From Mycolicibacterium cosmeticum (lineage in GTDB: Bacteria; Actinomycetota; Actinomycetes; Mycobacteriales; Mycobacteriaceae): DNA of 64,000 nt. The notes under the pieces are model-generated. The model did no database searches. It had not been told where the DNA came from and saw nothing but the letters and a program-made list of their open reading frames with translations. The stretch lies in assembly GCF_000613185.1 (NCBI RefSeq), contig NZ_CCBB010000003.1, forward strand, positions 1,922,001 to 1,986,000, in the 5' to 3' direction. This document shows positions 8,762 to 16,606 of this stretch, piece by piece. Position 1 is the first letter of the stretch. Each line of letters begins with the position of its first letter. The position numbers and the translations under genes are program-made.

Positions 8762-9675
8762 GGTGGTGGGTGTCCTTCTGGCCGAAACTCCATCACATGT
8801 GAAAGAGGCTTGCGCGGCGACAGGGTGACGGGCCAGGACGACGAACTCATCGATGCACCATCAACTTCCGCCCCGGCTCGACCCACCCTGATGAGGAGTT
8901 GCGGGGTGCCGCGCTGGCCGATCAAGGCACGCAGCAGTTCCCTGGGCTGAGCGAGCTCGGTCATGTGGGAGAGCGTGCAGGAAGCATGGCCCGCCAGCGT
9001 GCACTCGAGCAGAACGGCCGAGAGCGCCTCCCCACACCGCAGCAGGTCGTGGTGGGAATCCTCGTGGGAGGTGGACAGCACCACGACCTCGGAGCGGTCG
9101 CCATCCGGACTCCACCAGGCCAACTCGGACCCAAAGGTGTGGTCGTTGTGCCGGATCTCCGCAGTGAGCCTGGACATTTCGGCCAGCTGAGGCCGGTCGA
9201 CGGTCAACACCGTGTCGAACATGACGTGGTAGGGAATGACCGTCTGGCGCAGCCTCACCTCCAGGTCCGGCCAGGCCGCCGGCGCGCGGAAGTGGTTCAG
9301 ATCGGTGCGGCGCGCCAAGATCGCCTCGGCACGCGCACAAGCCCGGGGCGATACCTCACCGGCCACCGGGCGAACGCGGATGGTGGCCAGGTGCAGCGGG
9401 ACATCCGGGTTCGGAAATCGCTGAACCTCGGCTTCCCAGCCCGAAGCCGACAACGCGACCACCAGATGATCCAGGGCAGCACCACAGCTCAGATACACCT
9501 CGCGTCCGAGCGGATCGATGTTGGTCAGCGCTCGACCGATGTCGGCGTAGAGGTGAAGCGTCGAAGATCCTTCGGCCACCCAGCGCCAGGGCTGACTGTT
9601 GTAGAGCGACGGTGCGCGGCAGGCCATCTCCACCGCGTCGCACAGGACCCGTGCCTTGAGTTCGGTTCCGGTCAT
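8758..9675 (-). CDS. Acg-type (Rv2032-like) nitroreductase-fold protein
   Basis: 305 residues starting at the ATG at 9675, with GGAGGTG eight bases upstream. The family hallmark CRAPSLYNSQPWRW lies near residue 20, followed by the LSCGAALDHLVVAL and ILARRTDLNHF segments typical of Acg proteins. Acg of M. tuberculosis is DosR-induced, nitroreductase-like and may sequester FMN rather than reduce nitro compounds. It overlaps the Crp-like regulator (ATGA) upstream and the membrane protein (ATGA) downstream, forming one operon. One of three Acg-type genes here. Confidence 0.88.
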   Translation of the reverse strand: MTGTELKARVLCDAVEMACRAPSLYNSQPWRWVAEGSSTLHLYADIGRALTNIDPLGREVYLSCGAALDHLVVALSASGWEAEVQRFPNPDVPLHLATIRVRPVAGEVSPRACARAEAILARRTDLNHFRAPAAWPDLEVRLRQTVIPYHVMFDTVLTVDRPQLAEMSRLTAEIRHNDHTFGSELAWWSPDGDRSEVVVLSTSHEDSHHDLLRCGEALSAVLLECTLAGHASCTLSHMTELAQPRELLRALIGQRGTPQLLIRVGRAGAEVDGASMSSSSWPVTLSPRKPLSHVMEFRPEGHPPP

Positions 9676-10463
9676 GCCGGGCACCTCCTCCGGACATCCG
9701 GAAAGGCGCCTTGTGCCCTGCGGCGCAGGGCGTCCAAGTCGTACACGTCGAAGCCGCCAGGTGTCGTGACGAGCCAACCGCGCTCGACGAACTTGGCGAG
9801 CGCCTGGCTCACGGCCTCGCGCCGGGCACCGGCAAGTTGGGCGAACTCGTGCCTGGTGAGCGAGTGATACACATGCACGGTCGGGTCGACGTGCTGGCCG
9901 AATCGGTCGGCGAGACCGACGATCTGCCGCGCAACCCGGGTCGCAACGTCGGCGGCGACCACGTCGGCGATCTCGGACTCGCGTTCTTGCACTTGACGAG
10001 AGAGCGCCTGTAACCACCGCTGGGTGAGATCGGGATGCCGGTGCGCCAACCGCCGTAGCGACGAGCCGGTCAGCCATCCCGTCCGTACCAGCGTTTGGCA
10101 CGTCGCGCTCTCGCCCCGCGGGCCGGGGTCGAATATCGACAGTTCTCCGACAACATCGCCGGGGCCCTTCACGTCGCGGACCACCTCGCTGCCGTGTGCC
10201 ACCGTGCAGGACATCTTGACCAGGCCCGAGATGATCACGTACACCCGATCGCCGGGCTCACCCTGACCGAACAGCCGATGACCGGAAGGGAAGTCCGCGA
10301 GGTGAAAGGCGGTACCGCATATATCGGCGAGATGCGTTGCCATCTCGGTGCCCTGCCCGTCGAACAGCCAGCTGCGCATGACGACGGACTCCCACGTCGC
10401 CCGCGGCATCGGTATCAATGGATGAAGGCGGGTGACAGCGCTGCCATCGGTCTGCACACTCAT
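9672..10463 (-). CDS. Crp/Fnr-family transcriptional regulator
   Basis: 263 residues from the ATG at 10463 (an upstream ATG is open but lacks support). The cyclic-nucleotide-binding-like beta barrel is recognisable (FGQGEPGDRVYVIISGLVKM, GPGDVVGELSIFD) and the C-terminal winged helix-turn-helix is clear (LTRHEFAQLAGARREAVSQAL, FVERGWLV). No Fnr-type cysteine cluster is present, so it is unlikely to be a [4Fe-4S] oxygen sensor; a nucleotide or other ligand is more likely. It heads an operon with Acg, a membrane protein and a USP, with a DosR-like box 99 bp upstream, so it is probably a second-tier regulator in the hypoxia response. Confidence 0.87.
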   Translation of the reverse strand: MSVQTDGSAVTRLHPLIPMPRATWESVVMRSWLFDGQGTEMATHLADICGTAFHLADFPSGHRLFGQGEPGDRVYVIISGLVKMSCTVAHGSEVVRDVKGPGDVVGELSIFDPGPRGESATCQTLVRTGWLTGSSLRRLAHRHPDLTQRWLQALSRQVQERESEIADVVAADVATRVARQIVGLADRFGQHVDPTVHVYHSLTRHEFAQLAGARREAVSQALAKFVERGWLVTTPGGFDVYDLDALRRRAQGAFPDVRRRCPA

Positions 10464-10562
10464 GGGTCGACTCGCTCGGCGGTGTTCTTCACGGCGGCCG
10501 TCCCTTCGGTGTCGGATCTCTTCCCGCAGACCATCGTGCATCGCGGGTCGGCTCATAAAGGA

Positions 10563-10576
10563 GGGTCCAAAGTCCT
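10563..10576. promoter_or_regulatory. DosR-like box (Crp-Acg operon)
   Basis: GGGTCCAAAGTCCT matches the DosR core GGGACTWWAGTCCC at most conserved positions. It lies in the divergent region, 99 bp from the Crp-like start and 81 bp from the WS/DGAT start. Confidence 0.65.
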
Positions 10577-10608
10577 CAGTCGGGTACCGAGTATCTCCTC
10601 ACCCATTC

Positions 10609-10622
10609 GGGACCTTCGCCTC
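10609..10622. promoter_or_regulatory. DosR-like box (WS/DGAT)
   Basis: GGGACCTTCGCCTC, preceded by TTC so that the left half TTCGGGAC matches the DosR consensus exactly; the right half is weak. It sits 35 bp before the WS/DGAT ATG, a spacing seen at several other boxes here. Confidence 0.5.
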
Positions 10623-10657
10623 TACGCGCGGGTCGGTCCTGGGCGAAGAGTCACTGC

Positions 10658-12025
10658 ATGGACCAGTTGTCCCCCTTGGATGCGGCATTTCTGGAAGCCG
10701 AGGATGCCGACCGGCATGTGAGCCTTGCCCTCGGTGCCGTGGCGGTGCTCGAGGGCCCCATGCCGGTCTATGACAGCATCGCGGATTCGATCGCGACCCG
10801 AGTCGCGAAGGTGGCACGGTTACAGCAGGTCTTGCTCACGCATCGGCTGGATCTGGCTGCGCCACAGTGGAAAGCAGATCCACATTTCGATCCGTATCAC
10901 CACATTCACCGCGCGGCACTTCCGCACGGTGGCGACGACGGGGCGCTGTTCCGGTTCGTTGCCGACGTCATGGAACGCCGCTTGGACCGCGATCGGCCGC
11001 TCTGGGAATGCTGGATCATCGAGGGTGTCGAGGGCGGACGCTGGGCATTGTTGATGAAGATGCACCATTGCATCGCCGACGGAATCGCCACCGTGCAGGT
11101 TCTTTCCGGGCTCAGCGATCAGGGAAATCGCGGGACCTTCGCCACTGAGATCCGTGCCGCGGCGGTGAACGCCGACGCCGGTCCGAAGGCGGCAGGCATC
11201 AACCTGAACCCGTTGGGTTGGGTGAATGCGGCGTGGCGAGGCGCGGCCGCGTTGCCCGGCGCGATGGCCACGACCCTGGCCGGGGCTGCGCAGCTCGCGA
11301 TGGGATTGCTGGATCCGGCCGCCGGGTCGTCCTTGAGGGGCCCGGTCACCACGATGCGGCGCTACAGCGCCGCACAGGTTCGGCTGCGGGACGTCGAGAA
11401 GGTCGCCAGCGTCTTCGACGTCACGCTCAACGACGTGGCCTTGGCGGCCATCACCTCCAGTTACCGGGACGGCCTGCGGCGTCGTGGCACCGAGCCGCAG
11501 CGAACGTCACTTCGGACGCTGGTACCGGTATCCGTCCGCGACAATAATGCGTTGGAGCGAACCGACAACAGGGTGTCCTTGATGCTGCCGCTGCTTCCGG
11601 TGGAGAAGCAGGATCCGGTGCAACAGCTCCAGTCGGTGCACCGCCGACTGGCGAGGTCGAAGAGGACAGGCCAGCGGGAAGCGGGGAGCATTTTCGTGGG
11701 CGCGGTGAGCGCGTTGCCCTTCCCCCTGACGGCCTGGGCGGTACGGATGCTCATGCGGTTGCCGCAGCGTGGTGTCGTCACGCTGGCAACCAATGTGCCG
11801 GGCCCGCGGCGCCGGCTCAAGATCATGGGTTGCCGGGTGCTGCGTATCCTGCCGGTACCGCCGATTGCTCTGCAGCTGCGTACGGGAGTCGCGATCCTGA
11901 GTTACGCCGACGGTCTGTATTTCGGAATCACCGCCGACTATGACGCCGCCTCCGATGTCGACGAGCTGGCACGCGGCATCGAACGGGCGGTGCAGCGGCT
12001 CACCGCCCTCGCAGCGCATCGGTAG
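10658..12025 (+). CDS. WS/DGAT wax ester synthase / diacylglycerol acyltransferase
   Basis: 455 residues with the family start (MDQLSPLDAAFLEAED) and the catalytic HHxxxDG motif at residues 136-142 (MHHCIADG). The ending segment NVPGPRRRLKIMGCR is typical. These enzymes make triacylglycerol or wax esters from acyl-CoA, and Tgs1 (Rv3130c) of M. tuberculosis is the DosR-induced member. The ribosome site is weak; ATG 10658 is chosen because MDQLSPLD is the conserved N-terminus. It likely supplies storage lipid for dormancy. Confidence 0.92.
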   Translation: MDQLSPLDAAFLEAEDADRHVSLALGAVAVLEGPMPVYDSIADSIATRVAKVARLQQVLLTHRLDLAAPQWKADPHFDPYHHIHRAALPHGGDDGALFRFVADVMERRLDRDRPLWECWIIEGVEGGRWALLMKMHHCIADGIATVQVLSGLSDQGNRGTFATEIRAAAVNADAGPKAAGINLNPLGWVNAAWRGAAALPGAMATTLAGAAQLAMGLLDPAAGSSLRGPVTTMRRYSAAQVRLRDVEKVASVFDVTLNDVALAAITSSYRDGLRRRGTEPQRTSLRTLVPVSVRDNNALERTDNRVSLMLPLLPVEKQDPVQQLQSVHRRLARSKRTGQREAGSIFVGAVSALPFPLTAWAVRMLMRLPQRGVVTLATNVPGPRRRLKIMGCRVLRILPVPPIALQLRTGVAILSYADGLYFGITADYDAASDVDELARGIERAVQRLTALAAHR

Positions 12026-12059
12026 CCGGCGCGGTGGTACCGCAATAGTGACCGAGCGC

Positions 12060-12096
12060 GGGACCATCGGCCACCTCAGGTAGGGACTTTCGTCGC
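12060..12096. promoter_or_regulatory. Tandem DosR-like boxes before the small helical protein
   Basis: GGGACTTTCGTCGC (12083-12096) keeps the left half-site and centre of the DosR core; a weaker GGGACCATCGGCCA lies at 12060-12073. The nearer box ends 67 bp before the ATG at 12164. Confidence 0.55.
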
Positions 12097-12163
12097 TATC
12101 GGCTGATCAGGAGGGTGAATACCGTTGGCCGCGTAGGTAAGTCCACCTTTCGAAGGAAACACG

Positions 12164-12454
12164 ATGACCCAAACCACGAAACCCCAGCCACCGGCGACTC
12201 AGTCGGTCGATCTGTTCGACGAGGTTCGAGAATCCGCCCGGGCGGGCCAGCATGCGGCCGCCGAGGCGCTGCGCAAGTTCAGTCGTACCCTCGACGAAGC
12301 GATTCCCGAGGCGGTCCATCCCCTGCGGACCAAGATCATCGACGCGGCAGTCGACTTGGCCGACACCTTGGCGGCCGCCCAATACCAATTCAATCGCAAG
12401 CTCATCCGCAGTGCCGACCGTACGTTGACCCGCACAGACGCCGACGAGAAGTGA
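12164..12454 (+). CDS. Small, mostly helical hypothetical protein (phasin-like in character)
   Basis: 96 residues, predicted almost entirely alpha-helical and amphipathic (DLFDEVRESARAGQHAAAEAL, ALRKFSRTLDEAIPEA, AAVDLADTLAAAQYQFNRKL), with no transmembrane segment, Cys or catalytic motif. A GAAGGA stretch precedes the ATG. It sits between two WS/DGAT genes behind DosR-like boxes. Size, helicity and place suggest a protein coating lipid inclusions, as phasins do for polyester granules, but that is inference; I recognise no family. Confidence 0.7.
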   Translation: MTQTTKPQPPATQSVDLFDEVRESARAGQHAAAEALRKFSRTLDEAIPEAVHPLRTKIIDAAVDLADTLAAAQYQFNRKLIRSADRTLTRTDADEK

Positions 12455-12460
12455 ACCGCG

Positions 12461-12496
12461 CCGGGGCGAGCCGTGACCCCGCGCGGCTCGCCCCGG
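12461..12496. terminator. Perfect 13-bp stem hairpin
   Basis: CCGGGGCGAGCCG (12461-12473) pairs with CGGCTCGCCCCGG (12484-12496) around a 10-base loop. It starts seven bases after the stop of the helical protein. There is no T-tract, as is usual for mycobacterial terminators. It may stop or attenuate transcription before the second WS/DGAT or protect an RNA 3' end. Confidence 0.7.
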
Positions 12497-12528
12497 CTGC
12501 TCGGGATCACCGGGGAACAGGACGTGCC

Positions 12529-13893
12529 GTGACCACCTTTTTGCGCAGCAGTGACGCGTTCATCTGGTCGATCGGTGCCGATCCCCGCATGCGGTCGACG
12601 ATCGTCTCGTTGATGCTGCTGGACCGATCACCCGACTTCATGACCGTTGTCAGGCGTTTCCGAGGTCTCAGCCACCACGTGCCGATGTTCCGTGGCCGGG
12701 TGGTGCCCTCGCGGTGGCCCCTGCCACCGCGCTGGCGGCCCGACCCCGAGTTCGACCTCGCCTTCCACGTTCGCCGGGTGGGCGCGCCCGGCGCGGGCGA
12801 CCTCGATGCGGTCCTGGAATTGGCCCGGGTGGCCGCGATGGCAGATTTCGATCCGGCCCGTCCGCTGTGGGAAGCGACGGTCATCGACGAGATGACCGGC
12901 GGGGGAGCAGCGTTGCTGTGCAGGATGAACCACGCGCTCACCGACGGCGTGGGTGCCGTCGAGATCAGCCGGTACCTGTTCGATGATCCGCGGCAGATCG
13001 GCTGCCGGCCTGCATGTGCCGTCACCGTCCCGCCGGAATCAACCTGGCTTCCGACGATGAGCCCCATCGGCGAGGTTGTGTCGGCGTCGGTTGGAGCGGC
13101 AGTGCGGGCACTGCAGGGTTCGGTGCGCACCATGCCGGGGCTGCTCGCCCACGCGACCCGGCATCCGGCCGGCTCGGTACGGTCGGCGGGCGCGACCGCC
13201 GCATCACTGTGGCGCGCCGCCGGCCCGCACCGGCGTGGATCGCCGTCGATGTCTGCGCGCAGCAGCGTTCGTACGGTCTTCGTGCACGAGGTGCCGACCC
13301 GGGCGCTGCACCGGGCCGCAGCGGTCGCCGGTGGCTCGCTCAACGACGCCTTCCTCGCCGCCGTCGTCACGGGATTGCGGCGCTATCACGCCGACCGTGG
13401 CACGGTCGCGGAATTCATGGTGACCATGCCGATCAATCTGCGCAACGCGACGGATCGGCCGGGCGGAAACCGGACAACGTTGATGCGGTTCCGCATTCCC
13501 GCCGGACCGGCCGATCCCGCGGTGCGGATGCACGACATCCACCGGTTGGCCGGTGCCCAGCGCGCGGAGAAATCCCTGGCCTACACCTCGGTACTGGCCG
13601 GCGCGGTGAACCTGGCACCGCGTTGTTACATCCGGTCCCAGTTCGGGAATGTCGACTTCATCGCCAGCAACGTACCCGGCCCGGCCACGCCGGTAAGCCT
13701 GGGTGGTGCCGCCGTGCGGCGTCAATACGCCTTCTCGCCCACGCTCGGGTCGGCGTTCAACGTCACGCTGTTGTCCTACAACGAGGTGTGCGGCATCGGA
13801 TTCAATGTGGACACCGCGGCGATACCGGATGTCGAGCTGTTCCGCGAGCACCTCATCGCCGGCTTCGACGAGGTGGTGGCGCCGCTCAGGTGA
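12529..13893 (+). CDS. WS/DGAT-family acyltransferase (variant active site)
   Basis: 454 residues from the GTG at 12529; sequence before it in the same frame does not look like protein of this family. The motif HHxxxDG appears as MNHALTDG (residues 133-140): the first His is Asn, while the second His, thought to be the base, and the Asp-Gly are kept. The RPLWEATVID and FIASNVPGPATPV segments are typical. It follows the helical protein after a hairpin. Its end overlaps the convergent formate dehydrogenase gene by 8 bases. Activity may favour different acceptors from the first WS/DGAT. Confidence 0.88.
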   Translation: MTTFLRSSDAFIWSIGADPRMRSTIVSLMLLDRSPDFMTVVRRFRGLSHHVPMFRGRVVPSRWPLPPRWRPDPEFDLAFHVRRVGAPGAGDLDAVLELARVAAMADFDPARPLWEATVIDEMTGGGAALLCRMNHALTDGVGAVEISRYLFDDPRQIGCRPACAVTVPPESTWLPTMSPIGEVVSASVGAAVRALQGSVRTMPGLLAHATRHPAGSVRSAGATAASLWRAAGPHRRGSPSMSARSSVRTVFVHEVPTRALHRAAAVAGGSLNDAFLAAVVTGLRRYHADRGTVAEFMVTMPINLRNATDRPGGNRTTLMRFRIPAGPADPAVRMHDIHRLAGAQRAEKSLAYTSVLAGAVNLAPRCYIRSQFGNVDFIASNVPGPATPVSLGGAAVRRQYAFSPTLGSAFNVTLLSYNEVCGIGFNVDTAAIPDVELFREHLIAGFDEVVAPLR

Positions 13894-16606
13894 GCGTGCG
13901 GCCCGATTCACCAGTGTCACGGGCGTTCTCGGCCGGTAATTCCCGGGTCAGGTGCACCGCCGTCATCTTGTATTCGGGCGTGTGCGTCGTCGGGTCACGT
14001 CCCGGGCCGAGCAACGCGTTCACCGCGACGTCCGGGCAGCCGAAGGTGGTGAACACCGTTGCCGGCGGCAGGCCGTCGTCGAGACGGCACGGCATGGTCG
14101 CTGCGCCGTGGCGACTGCAGATGCGGACGGGGTCTCCTTCGACCAGGCCGAGGGCCGCCGCGTCCCCTGGCGATATGTCCAGAACGGGGCCACCGGTCAA
14201 TGCGGCCGTCACCGATCGGCTTGTCATGGTTCCGGCATTGAACGCGTACAGCTGACGGCCCGTGATCAGGGTGAATGGATAGCTCTCGTCGTTCATTTCG
14301 GTGCTGCGGCGATAGTCGACGCGGCGCAAGGCGGCGCGTGCTCCGATTCCGGGAAAGGCGTCGGTGTGCAACACCCTCGTCCCGGGGTGCGAGCTGTCCG
14401 GACATGGCCATTGGAGGCCGCCGGGGTGGTCCAGGCGGGCGTAGGTCATGCCGGCACCGGCGGGCCAGACGCGACGGATCTCATCCCAGATGTCTGCGGG
14501 CTGCCGATACGAGAACGCCTGACCCCAACCGCATGCGGCAGCGGCAAGGCTGATGATCTCGGCGTCGCTCTTGGCCGATCCCGGCGCCGGTACCGCAGCC
14601 CGGACCCGTTGGACGCGACGTTCGGAGTTCATGAAGGTGCCGTCCTTCTCGAACGCCGACGCCGCCGGGAGGAACACCGTGGCGCAGCGCCGGGCTGTCT
14701 CGTTGAGGAAGAGATCCTGCACCACGAGGACCTCCAGCTGATCCAGGGCCTGCCGTACGACGCCGGTCTGCGGCTGGGTCAGCAGGATGTCCCATCCGAT
14801 CACCCAGAGGGCCTTCACGGTGCCACTCCCGGCGGCATCGAGCATCTCCATGGCGTCCAGTCCGGTCGCATCGGGAATCGGTGCCGCCCAGATGCCGGCG
14901 GTGTGATCCTTCGCCGTTGCCAGCGGGACCGAACCGGTCAGGTGGTGCGGTTCGCACCCCATCAGGGCGGCGCCTTGCACATTGTTCTGACCGCGCAGCG
15001 GATTGCACCCGGTGCCCGGCTTCCCCACATTGCCGGTGAGCAGGGCCAGATTGGCCAGGCACATGACGGCTTCGGTGCCCTGCACCTGCTCGGTCACACC
15101 CAGGCCGTGAAACTGGAGCGACGGGCCCTGCTGGGCGTACAGGCGTGCGGCGCGCCGGACGTCGGCGGGATCCAGGCCGGTGACCTCTACGGTCCGCTCC
15201 GGCACGTAGTCCGCGATGAACGCGCCGAAGTCATCGAACCGGTCCACCCGCCGAGCCACGAAATCCGCTGCCAGCAAACCTTCATCGAGAATCACGGCCG
15301 CCATCGAGTTCAACACCGCCACCACGGTTCCCGGCCGCGGCCGGAGATGGACGTCGGCGTATCGGGCGAGCTCGATGCGACGCGGATCGATCACGATGAG
15401 GTGTGCTCCGCGCAGGACGGACTGCTTGATGCGCGCTCCGACGATGGGGTGCGCCTCGGTGGTGTTCGAGCCGCACACCATGATGGTGCGGGCCATTTCG
15501 ATGTCGTCGAACGAATTCGTCGCGGCACCGGTGCCGAACACCGACTTCAGGCCCGCGGCGCTCGGCGCGTGACACACTCGCGCGCAGCAGTCGATATTGT
15601 TGGTGCCCAGCGCCACCCTGGCGAATTTCTGGGCCAGATAGTTCTCCTCGTTGGTCGCCCGTGCCGAACTCAGCACTCCCACCGCCGCCGGGCCGCTCCG
15701 ATCGAGGACCTGCCGGAAACCGGCGACCGCCGCGGCGATGGCTTCATTCCAGTCGACGGAACGCCACTGCCCGGCGGCGTCGCGCACCATCGGCGTGGTG
15801 ATCCGATCCGGCGAATGGGTGAAGCCGAACCCGTAGCGTCCCTTGACGCAGAGGTGGCCCCGATTGACCGGCGCATCGAAGAGCGGGCGGATCTCGGTGA
15901 TACGACCGTCACGGGTACCGACCGACATCTCGCATCCCACCGCACAGTACGGACACGTGGTGCGCGTCCACGCGGTCGGCGGCGCCGCGCTCGCCGCCCC
16001 GGCATCGGTGAGGGCCTCGGTCGGACAGGTGTCGACGCACGCTCCGCACGAGACACACGAACTCGCAGCCAAGGTGGCGCCCGAGTCGGGCACCACCTTG
16101 GACTCGATTCCACGGCCGTCGATGCGCCACACGAATTGGCCTTGCACCTCGTCGCAGATCCGCACACAGCGCCAACACGAGATGCAGCGGTTCAGGTCGA
16201 CGTGGATCGCCGGATGCGACTGATCGATCAGCTCGAGCATCGTGGTGCCGGCCGGGACGACAGCGTGGTCGGTGAGAAGCCGATGCAACGGCAGGTCCGG
16301 CGAGTCGGCCACCGCGGCGGCCGAATAGCGCCCAACCAGCATCTGTAACAGGCTTTTTCGGAGGGCGTGCAGGGCAGGGGTGGCGGTACGAACGACCATC
16401 GCATCGGTGACGGGCGTGGTGCAGGCGGCGGTCGGCCGGTCCGCGCCCGCGACGTCGACCACGCAGAGCCGGCATGTGCCCGATGGGCGCAGTCTGGGAT
16501 CGTGGCACAGGGCGGGGATGTCGATGCCCGCTGCGCCGGCTGCCGACAGGATCGACGTGCCGTCGGGACAGGTCACCGCCAGCCCGTCAATGGTCAGTCG
16601 GGGCAC
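13886..16606 (-). CDS. Formate dehydrogenase catalytic (alpha) subunit, molybdenum/tungsten type
   Basis: 906 residues. Order: N-terminal [2Fe-2S] ferredoxin domain (Cys 34, 45, 48, 62); two [4Fe-4S] clusters (RCISCWRCVRIC at 141-151 and SCVSCGACVDTC at 184-194); a further Cys set (218, 221, 225, 253) at the start of the bis-MGD domain; and the active-site motif DCCARVCHAPS, with Cys345-His346 where E. coli FdhF has selenocysteine-His. A C-terminal molybdopterin dinucleotide-binding domain follows. It oxidises formate to CO2 and passes electrons to the adjacent NuoF-like subunit. The Cys3His cluster motif found in FdsA/NuoG between the [2Fe-2S] and ferredoxin domains is absent. It overlaps its partner by 20 bases. 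Confidence 0.9.
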   Translation of the reverse strand: MPRLTIDGLAVTCPDGTSILSAAGAAGIDIPALCHDPRLRPSGTCRLCVVDVAGADRPTAACTTPVTDAMVVRTATPALHALRKSLLQMLVGRYSAAAVADSPDLPLHRLLTDHAVVPAGTTMLELIDQSHPAIHVDLNRCISCWRCVRICDEVQGQFVWRIDGRGIESKVVPDSGATLAASSCVSCGACVDTCPTEALTDAGAASAAPPTAWTRTTCPYCAVGCEMSVGTRDGRITEIRPLFDAPVNRGHLCVKGRYGFGFTHSPDRITTPMVRDAAGQWRSVDWNEAIAAAVAGFRQVLDRSGPAAVGVLSSARATNEENYLAQKFARVALGTNNIDCCARVCHAPSAAGLKSVFGTGAATNSFDDIEMARTIMVCGSNTTEAHPIVGARIKQSVLRGAHLIVIDPRRIELARYADVHLRPRPGTVVAVLNSMAAVILDEGLLAADFVARRVDRFDDFGAFIADYVPERTVEVTGLDPADVRRAARLYAQQGPSLQFHGLGVTEQVQGTEAVMCLANLALLTGNVGKPGTGCNPLRGQNNVQGAALMGCEPHHLTGSVPLATAKDHTAGIWAAPIPDATGLDAMEMLDAAGSGTVKALWVIGWDILLTQPQTGVVRQALDQLEVLVVQDLFLNETARRCATVFLPAASAFEKDGTFMNSERRVQRVRAAVPAPGSAKSDAEIISLAAAACGWGQAFSYRQPADIWDEIRRVWPAGAGMTYARLDHPGGLQWPCPDSSHPGTRVLHTDAFPGIGARAALRRVDYRRSTEMNDESYPFTLITGRQLYAFNAGTMTSRSVTAALTGGPVLDISPGDAAALGLVEGDPVRICSRHGAATMPCRLDDGLPPATVFTTFGCPDVAVNALLGPGRDPTTHTPEYKMTAVHLTRELPAENARDTGESGRTLT

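Noticed and set aside
12474..12483. DosR half-site inside the hairpin loop
   Set aside because: The loop TGACCCCGCG matches only a half-site by chance; the stem is better explained as a hairpin.
12115..12528. N-terminal extension of the second WS/DGAT
   Set aside because: Arg/Pro-rich, overlaps the helical protein in another frame and has no family similarity; GTG 12529 fits the conserved N-terminus.
13952..16348. Long rightward open frame (798 codons)
   Set aside because: It is antisense to the formate dehydrogenase gene, has no domain motifs and reflects high-GC codon bias.
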